Of a DNA stretch of 64,000 bases, positions 12,178-24,216 are shown piece by piece; positions within the stretch are counted from its first letter, which is position 1, and every line of letters starts with the position of its first letter. Origin of the DNA: Ulota crispa (taxonomy: Eukaryota; Streptophyta; Bryopsida; Orthotrichales; Orthotrichaceae); NCBI GenBank assembly GCA_963920765.1, contig OY987243.1, positions 23,989,419 through 24,053,418 on the forward strand, in the 5' to 3' direction. Both the position numbers and the translations under genes were made by a program. The notes under the pieces were generated by a model. That model was not told where the DNA came from. It made no database searches and saw only the letters and a list, made by a program, of their open reading frames with translations.

Positions 12178-12495
12178 TAAGGTAGGAACACCCATAAGCG
12201 TTAGTTTAAGGGTTTTGAACATGATGACTATTAATAAATATTTAGTAAATTATAGGATCCTATTAGGAACAAAAAAATAATGAGTTTGCATTTTCGGATG
12301 TATTATTTGGATACTATGAGAATAAGTTGTGAATTTTTAAAAAGCAAACTACCATTGCATCCATAATCAATACTAAAATTTCATGTTCACATGTTGTACA
12401 TTCTTGTAATTACATCTCTTTATTTCCTTAGATTTTCCAAGATTTTAGAGGTGACAATTATGGGAACACTAACGCTTATGGGTATTCCTACCTTA
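12178..12495. mobile_element. TAAGGTAG-ended MITE (318 bp)
   Basis: The termini are TAAGGTAGGAACACCCATAA on the left and its near complement TTATGGGTATTCCTACCTTA on the right. It is one of five elements in the window with TAAGGTA ends. The interior is AT-rich and non-coding, and no clear flanking duplication is seen. Confidence 0.7.
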
Positions 12496-13171
12496 TGTGA
12501 ACACGGTCATTGACAAAGGTGTTATGTTTGTTGTTGTCTTCTCCATTAGATTGGTTCCTGTCACAATGTTGATCATATTGTTGGTTTTTGTTTTCTAGAA
12601 GTGCAGATAAATCTAGTGAATTTTGGTCCTCCTCATGCGTTACAAGGTTAACCCCTGAGCTCCCAGCACAAGTTTGCGCAAACCCAAACCCTGTGGAGTT
12701 CATTCCTATCAAACTTTCACCTAAAGAAAATCCATAGAAATTGATTGTACCGATTGGTAGGGACATATGCTTGGAGCTCCACCGAAAAGGACATGTCCTT
12801 ACACCATACCATTGAAAAGATTATAATGGTCAAACCCGAGAGGCCATATCCTCGCCGCTTGGACGCTCATGGGTTAAAAACTGAAAGGAATTGTTGACTA
12901 AGGCCCATTTTTCTTTCTAAAGCTTGTGGATTGTAAAGCCAAATTTCAGGGCCTCGAAATCCACTTTCAAATTTTGATTTAGAGAGAGCTCTTTTGATGG
13001 TAAATCGAACCATTGCGCTAAGTTTTCCTTTTAAGTGTTTTTTCTCTAATTTGAAGTGTCCACGCATCTCTGTAATCGCGGAAAGCACATTCAAAAAGTC
13101 TAAACACACTAACATCTGGTTAGAGGTGGTGACTACAGTAGTATGTGATGGTAAAATTAAAACATTTCACC

Positions 13172-14092
13172 AGTAAAGGCTCAAGTGTCCCCTCAAGGGA
13201 TAAATGGACCTTGGGCATGTACCTATTACTAAACCAATTTTTTAAATTTTTGAAACTTTTGAGGATGGTGGGGAATTCAAAAATGTACATGCATATCTAA
13301 TTTTTTCTTCATTTCCATATTTATTGAAGAAGTTATGCATGAATTTTAGAACAACAGAGGAGGGCAGGTAGTCCGAGCAGCCCAAAAAACTTTTTTCAAA
13401 TTTGCATTTTTTAAAAACAAAAATCTGAAATTGGATCTTTAGATTTACATATATGTGGGAAGTTTTGAATCATTCAAATTTGATTGATGAGTGAGAAGTT
13501 TTGGTTTGCGGGTAGGTATTGGACTCCCAAACCTCCATTTCTTTTGCCCCTTGTAAAATTTGGTGCTTTAGTTTTTTTTTACTTTTTTCCCAAGTTGTAG
13601 TAGACTAAGATTCCTTAGTTTTCACCTTTTGGATTAAAGTAATTCAGATTTCTCAATTTTACATAAATCCTCTAATTTTGACTAGTATATATGCAAATTT
13701 CAAGGCCTTGCAGCATTGCAAGATTTTACAAAGTATGATATACACCTCCAATTCATTTGAAAATTCTCCCACACTTACCTACTAGTTCTGCTACTCGGAA
13801 AAGATAAACCTCGACTTTCTGTAGAGCAATTTTTTTTGATATAGGAGCTGTCAAAGGCTTTTGAAATTTTTGGGCAGCAAGGAAAAAACTTTAGTTTTCA
13901 CTTTAGATGTCAATATCTCACTCCTCTTTACCTAGAGTGAGCTAATTTTTTTTCTACTAGTACCTCCCATAGTCTAGAGCAGGATCCTACATATGGATTT
14001 CCTAAAAAAAATCTCCTCCTTTTCTACTCATTCCCCCAAAAATGGCCGTTTTCAGTGACTTTCATAGTAAAAAGGGCTTGGGCCTCTAAGGG
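13172..14092 (-). mobile_element. 915-bp TTAA-family element, reverse copy
   Basis: The right end GGCCTCTAAGG is followed by GTTAA (TTAA at 14093-14096). Internally it matches the reverse of 49400-50316, for example the GGGCATGTACCTA block and the CACACTTACCTACTAG block. The left end is eroded. It is non-coding and related to 32441-33351. Confidence 0.65.
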
Positions 14093-14096
14093 TTAA

Positions 14097-15430
14097 ACTT
14101 ATAAAAAATGTTTTTTGCACAACATTTAGAATTACATGTAATTTATGACCATCTAAAATCAACAAGTGTCTGTTAGTAATTGAAACGCCTCCATGACTTT
14201 CAAGTGCCTACAAAATGAGAAATCCACAATAAAAATAAATGACCAATTATTCAAGCTTTAACTTGCATAACCATGGTTGAATTTGCTTTGCACTTTTCAA
14301 TATAGTTCTTTGCACATGTTTTCTTTGAAAGACATAAAAATGTGGAATGCACTCACCCGTAGCATTCACACATGCAAGAACATTCAACCATTTGTGCTGG
14401 TCTTGAATGATATTGTGGACAAATCACGAGCCCTGCTTCGTAAATACCAAGATCCCACCACCATTTCTATCAACTTGCACTCCCGTCATGTTATAATTTC
14501 AAATGTGCTTCTCATCATATTTATGTTGTACGTATAAAGTGTGCAGGTTACGATAGAAGGAAATGTTGTCTTTTTCACATAGTCTTTGTGCTTTATTACT
14601 CTCTAAACCATGAATACATCTCATAACTAAAGTTGGATGCCGTTGTCCTGATGGAAAGTATTTTGTCATGTAGATTTTTATAGCTTTATTAAATATGTTT
14701 GAATTTCAATATGTGATATGTTTTGTTTTTGAATTAGATAAAATTGCTAAAAAAATGGATTGGATTTAGAAAACGGGAGAGGATAAGATGATAAGAATCT
14801 TGAGTGAAGGTTAAACATGGGTTAGAGGATGAACTAATGTGCACCTTATTTTAGAAAAAATAGAAAAGTAAAAGAAAGTTTCTTTTTAGCAAGTGGGAGT
14901 TGAGTGTGAGTGGCAGTTAACTAATAGTAGAGAAAGTCAAACCTTAGAGGGAGGATAGCTTCTGGGTTAAGTATCTTTTATCTATTGTCTATTGTATCTT
15001 TTGTCTATGAAATTTTGAGAGCTTGTTTTTGGTGAGAAGAAGTTTTCAAATTGTATTTGCAAGTTTGATTTGAAGCTAGGATGCAAAAGTTATGATTGCT
15101 CAAATTTGAGAATAGCCAAGCCATATGAGGTAGAAAAGGTTGAGACTTTGACAAGCCATAGCTGACGTTCAATCCATTATTTTGCAACAAGATTGGAGAG
15201 TGTGTTGTTTTTTGTCTTAGCTTTCTAGGAAGCTATTGGAATTGAAATTTGAAACTTTGAGAAAAAAGTTATGAAGGAGTAAATGTGTAGAGGTTGGCTG
15301 TCTTTTGTGAGAGGGAGGTTGCAACTTTGGAGAGCCATAATTTTTGATGGGATTGATATTTTCTTTTAAAAATTTTATGGGTGATAATTTGTTGGATTAG
15401 TTTTTCAGATTGTTATCACTAATTGTATTT
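14097..15430. other. No recognisable gene
   Basis: This is AT-rich sequence with scattered short open frames (for example 86 codons at 14277-14537) that lack family motifs, splice structure or compositional support. No repeat was matched elsewhere in the window. Confidence 0.45.
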
Positions 15431-15439
15431 GGAGGATTT

Positions 15440-15745
15440 TTGAAAGAGTTATGTTGTTTGAAAGTTTGAGAGATTTTTGGAGTTTTTCAAAGATTTTGGG
15501 AAGTTCATAGATTTTGGGAGTTTTTCATAGATTTTGGAGTTTGATAGATTATAGGTCTTGAGACTTTTGGAGGGATTAGGGGAATTGAAGAGGATTTCAT
15601 TGTAACTGTTCTGTAGAATTTTCCTTTTTGAGTCTATAAAGGAAGAATCTCATTTTGGAGAGTAATTGCTCTCTAGAATTCTCCTTTTGAGTTGGTAGTA
15701 GAAGATGTCCATTCTGCAGAATAGGTGCTCTGTAGAATTTTATTA
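15440..15745. repeat. Short degenerate tandem repeats
   Basis: At 15470-15550 a unit like AGATTTTGGGAGTTTTTCAT recurs about four times. At 15605-15745 a unit with CTCTGTAGAATTTTCCTTTT and GAGTC recurs about three times. The second block could be part of an LTR leader, but no retrotransposon coding region follows. Confidence 0.5.
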
Positions 15746-15890
15746 GAGTCTGCGTAAAGATTCACCAAGTATACACATAGTTGCAGCCAAACATCCCAAG
15801 TATTCCCAAGGTGCGCTCCTCTCAATCCAACACTGTAATTGCCACCAACACAACCAAATGGCCTTAAGTACGCCATCTTTAAAATGATTA

Positions 15891-16316
15891 TTACGGATTT
15901 GAACTTTGAACCACTTTGGCTACTTTCAATTGAAATTGCAAAATAGTTAGAAGATACCCTAAATCTTGCATTTGCAAAAGATAATGTTTTAAATTCTTCT
16001 CTTCTTCAATGGTGATAATACATTGCCTTCCTTGCTTTCTAGAAAGAGTTCGTCCAAAAAAATGGTTTTTTAATAATGATGCTGGAATGTCAAAATGGCT
16101 TGCAATAATTTGAATTTGACTTCCTCTCTCAATAGTTTCAAATGCTAGTTTCAACATTTTACTTGACCACGCTCCTTGTGGTTTTTTTTGAACTAGTATA
16201 GAATGTTCCTCATTGCTGCAATCATCAATTACATAGTGCTGTTGAACACTATTAGGTCTTTGAATTGTTTGTTCAAATAATGGCGTTTCATTTGGTAGAA
16301 CTAATTGTAAAGTCAA
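15891..16316 (-). pseudogene. Pogo-like (HTH_psq / CENP-B-type) transposase N-terminal fragment
   Basis: This 141-codon frame carries WSSKMLKLAFETIERGSQ, then IIASHFDIPASLLKNHFFGR and a linker to TIEEEKNLKHYLLQMQDLGY. That matches the Pipsqueak-type helix-turn-helix followed by the start of a CENP-B-like DNA-binding domain of Tc1/mariner-pogo transposases. In complete proteins a DDE catalytic domain follows; here the frame ends soon after the second domain begins. A Thr/Ser-rich minus-strand frame at 16583-16804 could be a detached N-terminal piece, but the interval contains stops. It is interpreted as a truncated transposon relic. The motifs are seen directly; the family is recalled from memory. 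Confidence 0.6.
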
Positions 16317-16934
16317 GATTGCACTAAATTCAACTTTGTCACCATCCTAAGACTCTTGATGTTCAAAACAATTTTGCATTTGTTCATTGAGATAGTTTAA
16401 AAATGGGTTCAATTGTAAAAAAGCTGCAACCACAACAAATTCTTGTCAAGACATTTGCATATGAATTCTCTGTGTATCAGCAAAGAAATATAAGAGACTG
16501 TAAAATCATAGAAGAAATAGACAAAAATGTCAAACAATTCACATGGAAAAGATCAAGAGCTCTTGAAATGATACAAGAAAATTTACAAAAGTTTGTTGGG
16601 AACTTCAAGCATTAATGCACCTAGCTCATGTTGTTGATGTACTGGAAGAGGTGCCACACTCGCATGAGTTTGGGTACGTGTAATTGCTCTAGTCGTTGTA
16701 ATCGATGATGTTGTGATTGGTGATGTTCTTGTATTGATCAATGCTGTTGTTGATGGTGTGGCCGCTACAATGGAGACACCAACTCCATAGTTCAAAGTTG
16801 GCAAGAAAGGGAGAGTGTGGAATGCAGAGGGTCAATTATATAACTCCATGTTCTTCAACTCCAATGTGGTGCAAAATTTCAACCTCTAGATAGGCAAATG
16901 GTCTTTGCAAAGATTGTGCTTGCTTCCCTAATAG

Positions 16935-17150
16935 GAAGTTATTCATTGAATTGGGAAAAAACTTACATATTGGGACTTTTGAACTTTTCATATTTAAGAG
17001 TTTTTAGGTAATTTAGAGTAAATATTATGATGATTTTTTCAAAACCTTACATCAATGATGAAACACCTAACATGAATTATAAAAAAACCTCACTTCAAAT
17101 CACCAAAATATTCTCACAAATGCAAAATTCAGTTTCCAACGCTGCCACTT
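16935..17150 (+). mobile_element. Partial copy of the ATTTGGGAAAA-ended MITE family
   Basis: The left end TTATTCATTGAATTGGGAAA and the interior (ACTTACA, ATTGGGACTTTT, GAGTTTTTAGGT, AAAACCTTACATCA, CTCACTTCAAATCA) match 50932-51212. The right terminus is missing. Confidence 0.6.
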
Positions 17151-17291
17151 ACATTACAAACTCCGGATCAAGAAGGTGCTCCATGCAGACTTTTATGGTT
17201 GCAATTTATTCTGCCACCCCGAAAGTGCACCTGAGGCAGTTGCAAGTGGTGATCTATTTCTGGATTTGGTTGTCGTGATCGGCTGAAGTTA

Positions 17292-17827
17292 GGGCATCTG
17301 TAATGGCACCGGGAAAAACCCCGGCAACAGTCCCGGCAATTCAGTTTGATCTTTTAATAGACAGTGAATTTGACCATAAATTTTTAGTGATTTGAAGGGT
17401 ATTGAAAATATTATTGTGAAAATGTAATAATATTTGGGTTTGGACATTGACTAACTTAAATATATCCCATCAAATGTTAGCTAACTTTCAAAAAACTTAA
17501 AGGCCCTTCCAAATCAAGCCTAAATAAGGAAATTTAAGTAAAGGGGTTGGCAAATTGCCAACCATTTGCCAACCCCTTTACTTAAATTTCCTTATTTAGG
17601 CTTAATTTGGAGGGGCCTCTAAGTTTTTTGGAAGTTAGCTAACATTTGATGGGATGTATCTAAGTTAGTCAATGTCCAAACCCAAATATTATTACATTTT
17701 CACAATAATATTTTCAATACCCTTCAAATCACTAAAAATTTATGGTCAAATTCACTATCTATTAAAAGATCAAACTGAATTGCCGAGACTGTTGCCGGGG
17801 TTTTTCCCGGTGCCATTACAAATGCCC
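17292..17827. mobile_element. Tourist-like (PIF/Harbinger) MITE, near-perfect 536-bp hairpin
   Basis: The element starts GGGCATCTGTAATGGCACC, ends GGTGCCATTACAAATGCCC, and is flanked by TTA on both sides (17289-17291, 17828-17830). Almost the whole element is one inverted repeat: arms of about 260 bp (17292-17555 and 17565-17827) meet at a short loop near TTGCCAACCA. TTA duplication and GGGCATC ends are typical of Tourist elements moved by PIF/Harbinger transposases, a relative of which lies at 22900-24216. Confidence 0.85.
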
Positions 17828-17977
17828 TTAGATGGCATGCTGATATGTAGGGCCGGAACCCGTATACGGGGAGAGCCAAAAAAGCAAAAGAAAGTCAAAC
17901 AAATGAAATGTGGAAAAAACCAACTGAAAACTAAATCAACTGGCTAAAAGTTGACTAAATTTTTGAAAATTTTATAA

Positions 17978-18388
17978 GGGGATTGATATGTGTACCACAC
18001 CCTTTTAGCTATTCTACCACACCCCAAGGGTAAATTTTAGATTTCTACCATCAAATAGTTGAATTTGACAATTTGGAATTTAGATTTGGACTTAAAGACC
18101 TTGATTTTGTCTAGAACCATAAAAAAGGTTGTAATTGAACAACAACCAAAGAAAAAGCTTAGCTTGGGGAAAATTATTACTTTTAGTTTTGTTTATAGAA
18201 AAAGATAAGCCTTTTCATTTGGTGTAGTTCAATTACAACCTTTTTTTGATTCTAGACTAAATCACGGTCTCTAAGTCCAAATGTGAATTCCAAATTCTCA
18301 AATTCAACTATTTGATGGTAGAAATCTAAAATCTACCCTAGGGGTGTGGTAGAATAGCTGAAAGGGTGTGGTACACATATCAATCCCC
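17978..18388. mobile_element. Mutator-like MITE with 9-bp duplication
   Basis: The 411-bp element begins GGGGATTGATATGTGTACCAC, ends with its complement, and is flanked by a perfect 9-bp duplication ATTTTATAA (17969-17977, 18389-18397). The inverted repeats are long (roughly 150 bp or more). A 9-bp duplication with long TIRs points to the Mutator superfamily. Confidence 0.85.
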
Positions 18389-18703
18389 ATTTTATAATTA
18401 TAGTGTAACTATGCAAGGAATAGCCGATGCATGTACTAAAAATACCGGATGAAAATGAGAAATATAAATTTTTTTGTCCTCAAAAAACTCCCCGCACACT
18501 GGGCCGGATAGAATACTTCAGCTTATTCACCAGCTAGAATGTGTGAGTGTTCAGTGTTTTAACATTAGAAGATTGAACTTGCAAATTTTGAATTAAGATT
18601 CAGATTCAGCGACCCCAATTTAATCTAAAATCTTGTAGGAGGATACCATTCAATAATACAAAAATAAGGGACAAATTATTACTCTTACCTTAGTTATTAG
18701 TAG

Positions 18704-19546
18704 AGTTTTGAGCCCTCCAAAAGTCCTCTAAGGTTTGACAAACCAAGTTATTAATTGGCTAGCGTGAATACAAGAAAAGGGCACTCATTCCCATTATTAC
18801 TTTGTATAAAGGACCTAAGCCACATGTACAACATAAAACAATAAAAAAGCATTGTATTCATGAAATGTGTAACTGTATTCATTACTCACTATCTAAGTAC
18901 TTCACTCATTTATTCAATAGAGTAATTAAAAGTAGAATTTATGGTCCTATTGTACATTTGTACCCATAGTTTTATCCAATAAGGATAACATAATAATAGG
19001 GAATTACTACAGCAACACCCTAAATTACTAACGGGACACTCCCTCTTAGCATGAAAATGTGATTTTTAATGCTGATTTTGCTGATTTTTTTATTTGGATC
19101 AATAGATTTTCTTCACTTTTATCATTCTAAGGCTATATTGAAAAAAAAAAGGTGTGTTTAAATTTCAAACTAAAATATAAGACTTTTGAGTTACTTTAAG
19201 CAAAAATGTATCAAAAACTAGTATTGGTGCAATAATATTTCATTTTTTTTTGTTGTATTTGTCATGATTTCTTTCAAGGAGGTGATAATGTTGTGATTGA
19301 ATGATTGATGGACCACTTAATAAATCAAAAATAGCACTAAATTATCAAATTTCATGCTCAGAGGGGGTGTCACATTAGCAATTTAGGGTGTTGCTGTAGT
19401 AACTCCCTAATAATATAGTTTTCATGATTGCATTGAATTCAAAGGGTGAGCAAAAATAGGCAATTAGTGATTTGTTTGTTGTAATAAGTACATGTTGTAA
19501 GACCCCTTTAGAGACTTTGTAGGGGGCTCTTGGAGGGCTCAAAACT
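18704..19546 (+). mobile_element. TIR repeat carrying a nested hAT-like MITE
   Basis: The termini include TTTTGAGCCCTCCAA on the left and TTGGAGGGCTCAAAA on the right. A reverse copy lies at 8355-8880. The body is interrupted at 18999-19407 by a younger insertion. No coding region was found. Confidence 0.65.
18999..19407. mobile_element. hAT-like MITE with 8-bp duplication, nested
   Basis: The element starts GGGAATTACTACAGCAACAC and ends with the complement-like TGTTGCTGTAGTAACTCCC. It is flanked by a perfect 8-bp duplication TAATAATA (18991-18998, 19408-19415). The reverse copy of the host repeat near 8430-8445 lacks the insertion and gives the empty site. An 8-bp duplication fits the hAT superfamily. 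It carries no ORF. Confidence 0.82.
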
Positions 19547-19787
19547 TTGCTAAGGGCATCTCCACCAATGGCTCAAACTCTCTCAAAGTGGATGAAAGCT
19601 GTTGAGGCCCCTCTCAAAACCCTCTCAAGACACTTTGTCCTACCGTGCCTAACAAGGGCCCTTCAAGCCACTATTCATTCACTATATATCCTAAATTTAG
19701 TGAGCTTTATCCTTTACTTTCCTTGATAAGTGGTCAAGTGCTTATTTATGGGGCATGTTGGAGTGTATGGCCACCTTTTTGAAGAGC

Positions 19788-20053
19788 ATGGAACGCATTA
19801 TTTGTTAAATTGGGAAAAACAAAGGTACCATTTTGTACTCTGCCTTAAATCCAAAAAGTCACCTTAAACTAGATTCAAAGGTATCAAATTTAGTTTGAGC
19901 CACTAATATTTTTTCCCTCGCAAATTCCTCCTCTCAGGTGAGGGCACGTGTACCAAAAAAACGTTATGAGCTTGATTTCAGGTGGTCAATTGAAACCTTC
20001 GAAAATCCCAAAATGTAATAATTTTCCCAATTTAACAAAGAACGTGTTATGGG
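19788..20053. mobile_element. ATTTGGGAAAA-ended MITE
   Basis: The left end is GAACGCATTATTTGTTAAAT with TGGGAAAA; the right end CCCAATTTAACAAAGAACG is complementary. The interior GTACCATTTTGTACTC matches 40059-40419 and 61961-62242. From 20054 to about 21100 no gene or clear element was seen. Confidence 0.65.
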
Positions 20054-21099
20054 TGAAGATCAAGGTTTTAATATTTGTATTTTCCAAGGTAAAGCGACTT
20101 GCATCCTGGAATGCAAGCAGGTAAGGACATTTTGGCTAAAATCGGAAAGAAAGAATGACAAATAAAAGTTCATCCAAAAATCTAATAATATAAGAAACTT
20201 TCATCCAACATATGGCAAACTAGGATTTCACTCATGTAAAGATCTAGCTATTTCATCTAGTTTTTCATGGAAATTTCTTAGTGTATCAGTTGCCAGCCTA
20301 CCGTCAAGGTAAGATTTAGGTGAAAATTCACCAAGAAATTAAACACTGAATCTAAAAATCAAGGGGCTTGAGGATTGGCCAAATTAGATGAGAAACTTTG
20401 AAAGTGCCCGGATAGGTGGAGATCAGTGTTATTATTTTCATTTTTTGTTTTTAGCTTTACCTACCAAAGACGTGGGTTGTAGGTTGGATTTTTTGCAAAC
20501 TACTTTGAATTTTAGTAGTAGGCAAGTTGCAATAGTTTCTTGTTTAGTTTAGTATTTTGTCTACTAGTTTTTTCTTGCCTAAGAACTTTTAGCTACATGC
20601 ATGGTAGCTTATGAGGTTATAAATGGAAAATTGTAATTTTGGTTCATATATTCTTCAATTATGTGAATTGGTGATGTCTAACATCAATCTTCCATAGTTG
20701 TTTTAGGGTTTAGGGATAATGCTAAACTTGGACATTTGCAAAGTGTACCTTAACAATTTTATCAAGAAGCCACTAAAAGACTATTTAGTACATTTGTACA
20801 AAAGCCAAACCTTGTCATGACTAAATAACTACAAGTAATTGATTGAGGGAGGGCAAGTGAATAAAAAGCACATTTACACTTTGCATTATAGTTAGGTGGG
20901 GGGAATCAAATATGATTGATGGCTACTCAAGTTGTCTTAATCTGAGGTCCCATCAGCAACATGGGAGCATGTCAAATCGCACCTCACCTCAAAGATAATT
21001 TTGCATCTTGAAATTGAAATTTTGATTACTTTTTAAAATTTCCTCTTTACTTTTACAATAAAATTTTAGTGCAACTAAACTTTAGATAGAAATTTTGTT

Positions 21100-21850
21100 A
21101 AATTTAACCAAATTTGGAGATGTTCTTCTGTTGTAAAAACAATGAGATTTTACCTCTCAGGTCCCACCATTTGGCATGTCATCTAACCTCAGCCGCCATA
21201 ATCTTAACCCCAGCCGCCATGATCTTCGCCGTGCAAGCACCGAAAATCAATCAGCTACAGTACACCCAAAAAGGCACCCTCATGATCGCATGTATATCTT
21301 TCACCAACTTCACAAGTTCACACCGCCAATTGCTGTTCCTAAAATCGTCCACGGCCTAAATCTGTCGATGTTTCTCCCGAAAGCAACGTCTACTGCCTCT
21401 CTCCCACGCGATCCACATCCAAATCATCGTGTTCACATCATCGCCAATCTGTCCATTTTCTTTCCGAAACTCGCGTCCACTTGCTCTCATCGGTGCGTTC
21501 TACTCTCAAAATCTCGCGTTTAATTAGTTCATTGTCACGCGGTTTAAGGGTTGCTTTTTGAGAGGTGCGGTGCGTCTACCTTTGCAGTTTACTGCCTCGT
21601 CCTTTTTGCAAGACTATTGTGAGATTTGTGACGCAATTGACTATGACTTCGACTGTTTGCTTGCTGTGGAATGTGTTGGGGCTCTTGTTTGTTCATGAAC
21701 GCTGCACTGCACGCGTGAAGGGTTGATTGATTACGCGGGGTTTGGATATGGTCAATTGGGTTCCAACCTGTCGAATTTAGAAGCGCTTCACTCACTTTGC
21801 GACGACGGTGGCGCCATTTTCGAGCAGAAGGGTTTTCTGCACCTCGCAAG
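21100..21850 (+). other. Possible 5' non-coding exon of the Harbinger-like gene
   Basis: GC is higher than in the surroundings. A good donor, CTCGCAAG|GTAATG, follows at 21851, and the next strong acceptor is at 22838-22839 before the transposase reading frame. No long conserved protein is encoded. At 21143-21190 a block (CTCAGGTCCCACCATTTGGC, then CTAACCTCAGCC) resembles the right end of the Mutator-like MITE at 25398-25681. Confidence 0.35.
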
Positions 21851-22125
21851 GTAATGCTCTGACACCAGCATTATTTTGAAATTCTTACTAATCTTACTAA
21901 TCTATCGCTGTAGAGTGAGTTCCTGAATTTGCTAATCACATATTCACAGTGACAGGTCACTTCAGTACGGCAGTGGGGGTGGGTAGTGTTGTGAGGAATT
22001 AGTGTTCCGAAGTGCAACATTGTCAAACGCGTGCACAAGTTTGCAGCATTGTCGGTCACAATTTCTGAGGACACTTTTGGCTGCAACTCAGAGGGTTAAG
22101 TAAGTACTCCCTGCCTTTTAAAAAT

Positions 22126-22453
22126 AGGGAAAATTTCATGGATACCCCTGAAGTTTGCAATATTTTCATAGATACCCCTGTTTTTTCAGAAATTTCACAA
22201 ATACCCTTACACCAAAAAATTTCAGGCATTTGTTTTGTTGTGCATGACACTTCCCTTCGTTCTTTGTGCGCGAGTTGTTTCTTTTTTGTTTCATTACATT
22301 CCCTTCTTCAACATTGGTCAAGAAGAAAGTACGAGTACAACAAATAAATGCCTAATTTTTTTGGGTCCAGGGGTATCTGTGAAATTTCTGAAAAAGCAGG
22401 GGTATCTATGAAAATATGGCAGACTTCAGGGGTATTATCCATGAAATTTTCTC
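22126..22453. mobile_element. MITE with 8-bp duplication TTAAAAAT
   Basis: The inverted ends read AGGGAAAATTTCATGGATAC and GTATTATCCATGAAATTTTC and continue with repeated GATACCCCTG / CAGGGGTATC words over about 80 bp. Flanks are TTAAAAAT on both sides (22118-22125, 22454-22461). It lies in the probable 5' intron upstream of the transposase. Confidence 0.75.
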
Positions 22454-22899
22454 TTAAAAATTTCTGTTTTCAACTATTGCATTGCGTTGTTCATTTTTAC
22501 CCTTCGTGTGCTACTGTTTATAATTTGTGAATTCAATTGCATTTTGTTGTTTAGTATGTTCTACAGAATTTCGAAACGTCTTTTCATCTTCAATCCTATG
22601 TGCAATGTATGTGTTCTCATGGTTTGGAGGGACAAGAGGTCATGTGCAGTACCGTATGCCAGTAGTAATTTGTCATTGCACTTGGCAAGTATATGTTTAC
22701 AAAAGTTGTGTAGTATGAAAGAACGGCAGATTTGACATTGATTTAAGGTATTGATATCACCGCTCTACTGCATCAGGTTTAGGGTTCCGACGCCTTCAAA
22801 TTAAAAGGAGTCCTTGTTCTTTTTCTCTTTTTTATGCAGCTCTTGAAGAAACTGCAGCGACCACCTTTGCCCTGTGCAACGGAAACATACGGACTTACC

Positions 22900-24216
22900 A
22901 TGAGTCCAAACTGTCTTGCAGCTTTAGGATCCTTCACCATGTTGCAGCTGCGTCATGCTCAACTAATTGCGGACGCACTTGCATATTACGAAGAGGAGGA
23001 ATATGAAGAGGAGGAGGAATATGAAGAGGAGGGGGAAGATGACAATGAGCTTGCCTTATCTACAGATTCCTGCATCTCTGATGCTTCAATGCTGGATGTG
23101 CAAGCTGCCTTCACTGCTTTAGGAGATGACTTGGGCTTCTGGGTGAAACGTTGCTCCACGGATTGGTTCTCTGGATTCCTCCTCCATAATGACAACAAGC
23201 GATGGGTGCGGATGTTCCGGATGACCAAAGAAGCTGTGTTTATGCTGACTGATACGCTGAAGCCGCATATTGAGAAGAAGAACACTTCCTAGAGACAAGC
23301 AATACCCGTTTTAGTACGAGTAGCTTGCACCCTGTTTAAGCTGGCGCACGGTGCTAACCTCGTATTGTGCAGCTACATGTTTGGTGTGGACAAGAGCACG
23401 GTTCCTTTAATGCTTCGTGAGGTTGTTCACTCAATCAATGAAGCATTGCGTCATGAGATTGGCTGGCCAACAGGTGATCAAATGGGAGAGATCGAAGCGA
23501 AGTTCTTTCAGTTTTGCGGCTTACCAGGGGTAACAGGTGCCATTGATAATATGCGGGTACCTATCTCGAAGCCTCAATACTGTCCTATGGATTATCGTCG
23601 TCATTACAATACTGGTGGATATAGCTTGAATTGCCAAGCGGTAGTGGATAGTGAAAACAGGTTTTTGAACTTATGCGTGGGAATGCCTGGTTCCACTAGT
23701 GACTCCCGAACGCTTCGTCGATCTTCGCTATACAACTTAGCTTCGCATGGACGCACCCTAGACCCTGCAACAAAGTTGCATGGATTTGCTCCCTACCTTT
23801 TGGGGGACCGGAGTTACCCCCTCTTGCCTTGGTTGATGGTCCCACATCGTTGTCGGAGACCGATTTCAGTGGCGGAGCTGACCTTCAACCGTCGTCTCAG
23901 GAAGGGCCACAGTGCTGTTGAGGATGCCTTTGGAATTCTGAAACACACATTCCGTGAACTCCTCGTGGAAACTGAACTGAGTGTAGTATTTCTACCTGAT
24001 GTCATCCTTTGTTGTGCCATATTGCACAACATTTTGCTTGGCCAGTCCCACGATGAAGTCGAGCAGTTACTATCTCTGCTTCGTGAGGAGGGGTTAGATG
24101 ATGAGCGTGCAGGTGTTGAAGACTTTGGAGGCATTGTTCCCGAGAGAGAGGCCAAAGCAGAAGCTGTGGAGAAACGTGCTGCTTTGGGCGTTTTTGCCGT
24201 AACTCAACGCCCATGA
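22900..24216 (+). pseudogene. HARBI1/PIF-Harbinger transposase-like gene with one in-frame stop
   Basis: One frame from the ATG at 22900 to the stop at 24214-24216 gives a 438-codon HARBI1/ALP1-like protein, broken only by TAG at 23290-23292 (PHIEKKNTS*RQAIPV). This block is continuous in relatives, so an intron there is unlikely. Order: an acidic Glu-rich stretch near residues 29-50; the N-terminal region (FRMTKEAVFMLTDTLKPHI); RVACTLFKLAHGANL; FGVDKSTV; then DDE_Tnp_4 with TGAIDNMRVPIS (first D), MPGSTSDSR, LLGDRSYPLLPWLM (second D) and GHSAVEDAFGILK (E). All three catalytic acids appear retained. A pyrimidine-rich tract and CAG at 22837-22839 suggest a spliced 5' leader. It may be a domesticated gene or a nearly intact transposon. 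The stop could be a recent mutation or a sequencing error. Confidence 0.82.

Noticed and set aside
21176-21523. 115-codon His/Pro-rich frame
   Set aside because: Low-complexity and overlapping a second open frame; more likely an untranslated leader than a protein.
23814-24214. Minus-strand frames opposite the transposase
   Set aside because: They are antisense shadows of the DDE domain, which has clear family motifs on the plus strand.
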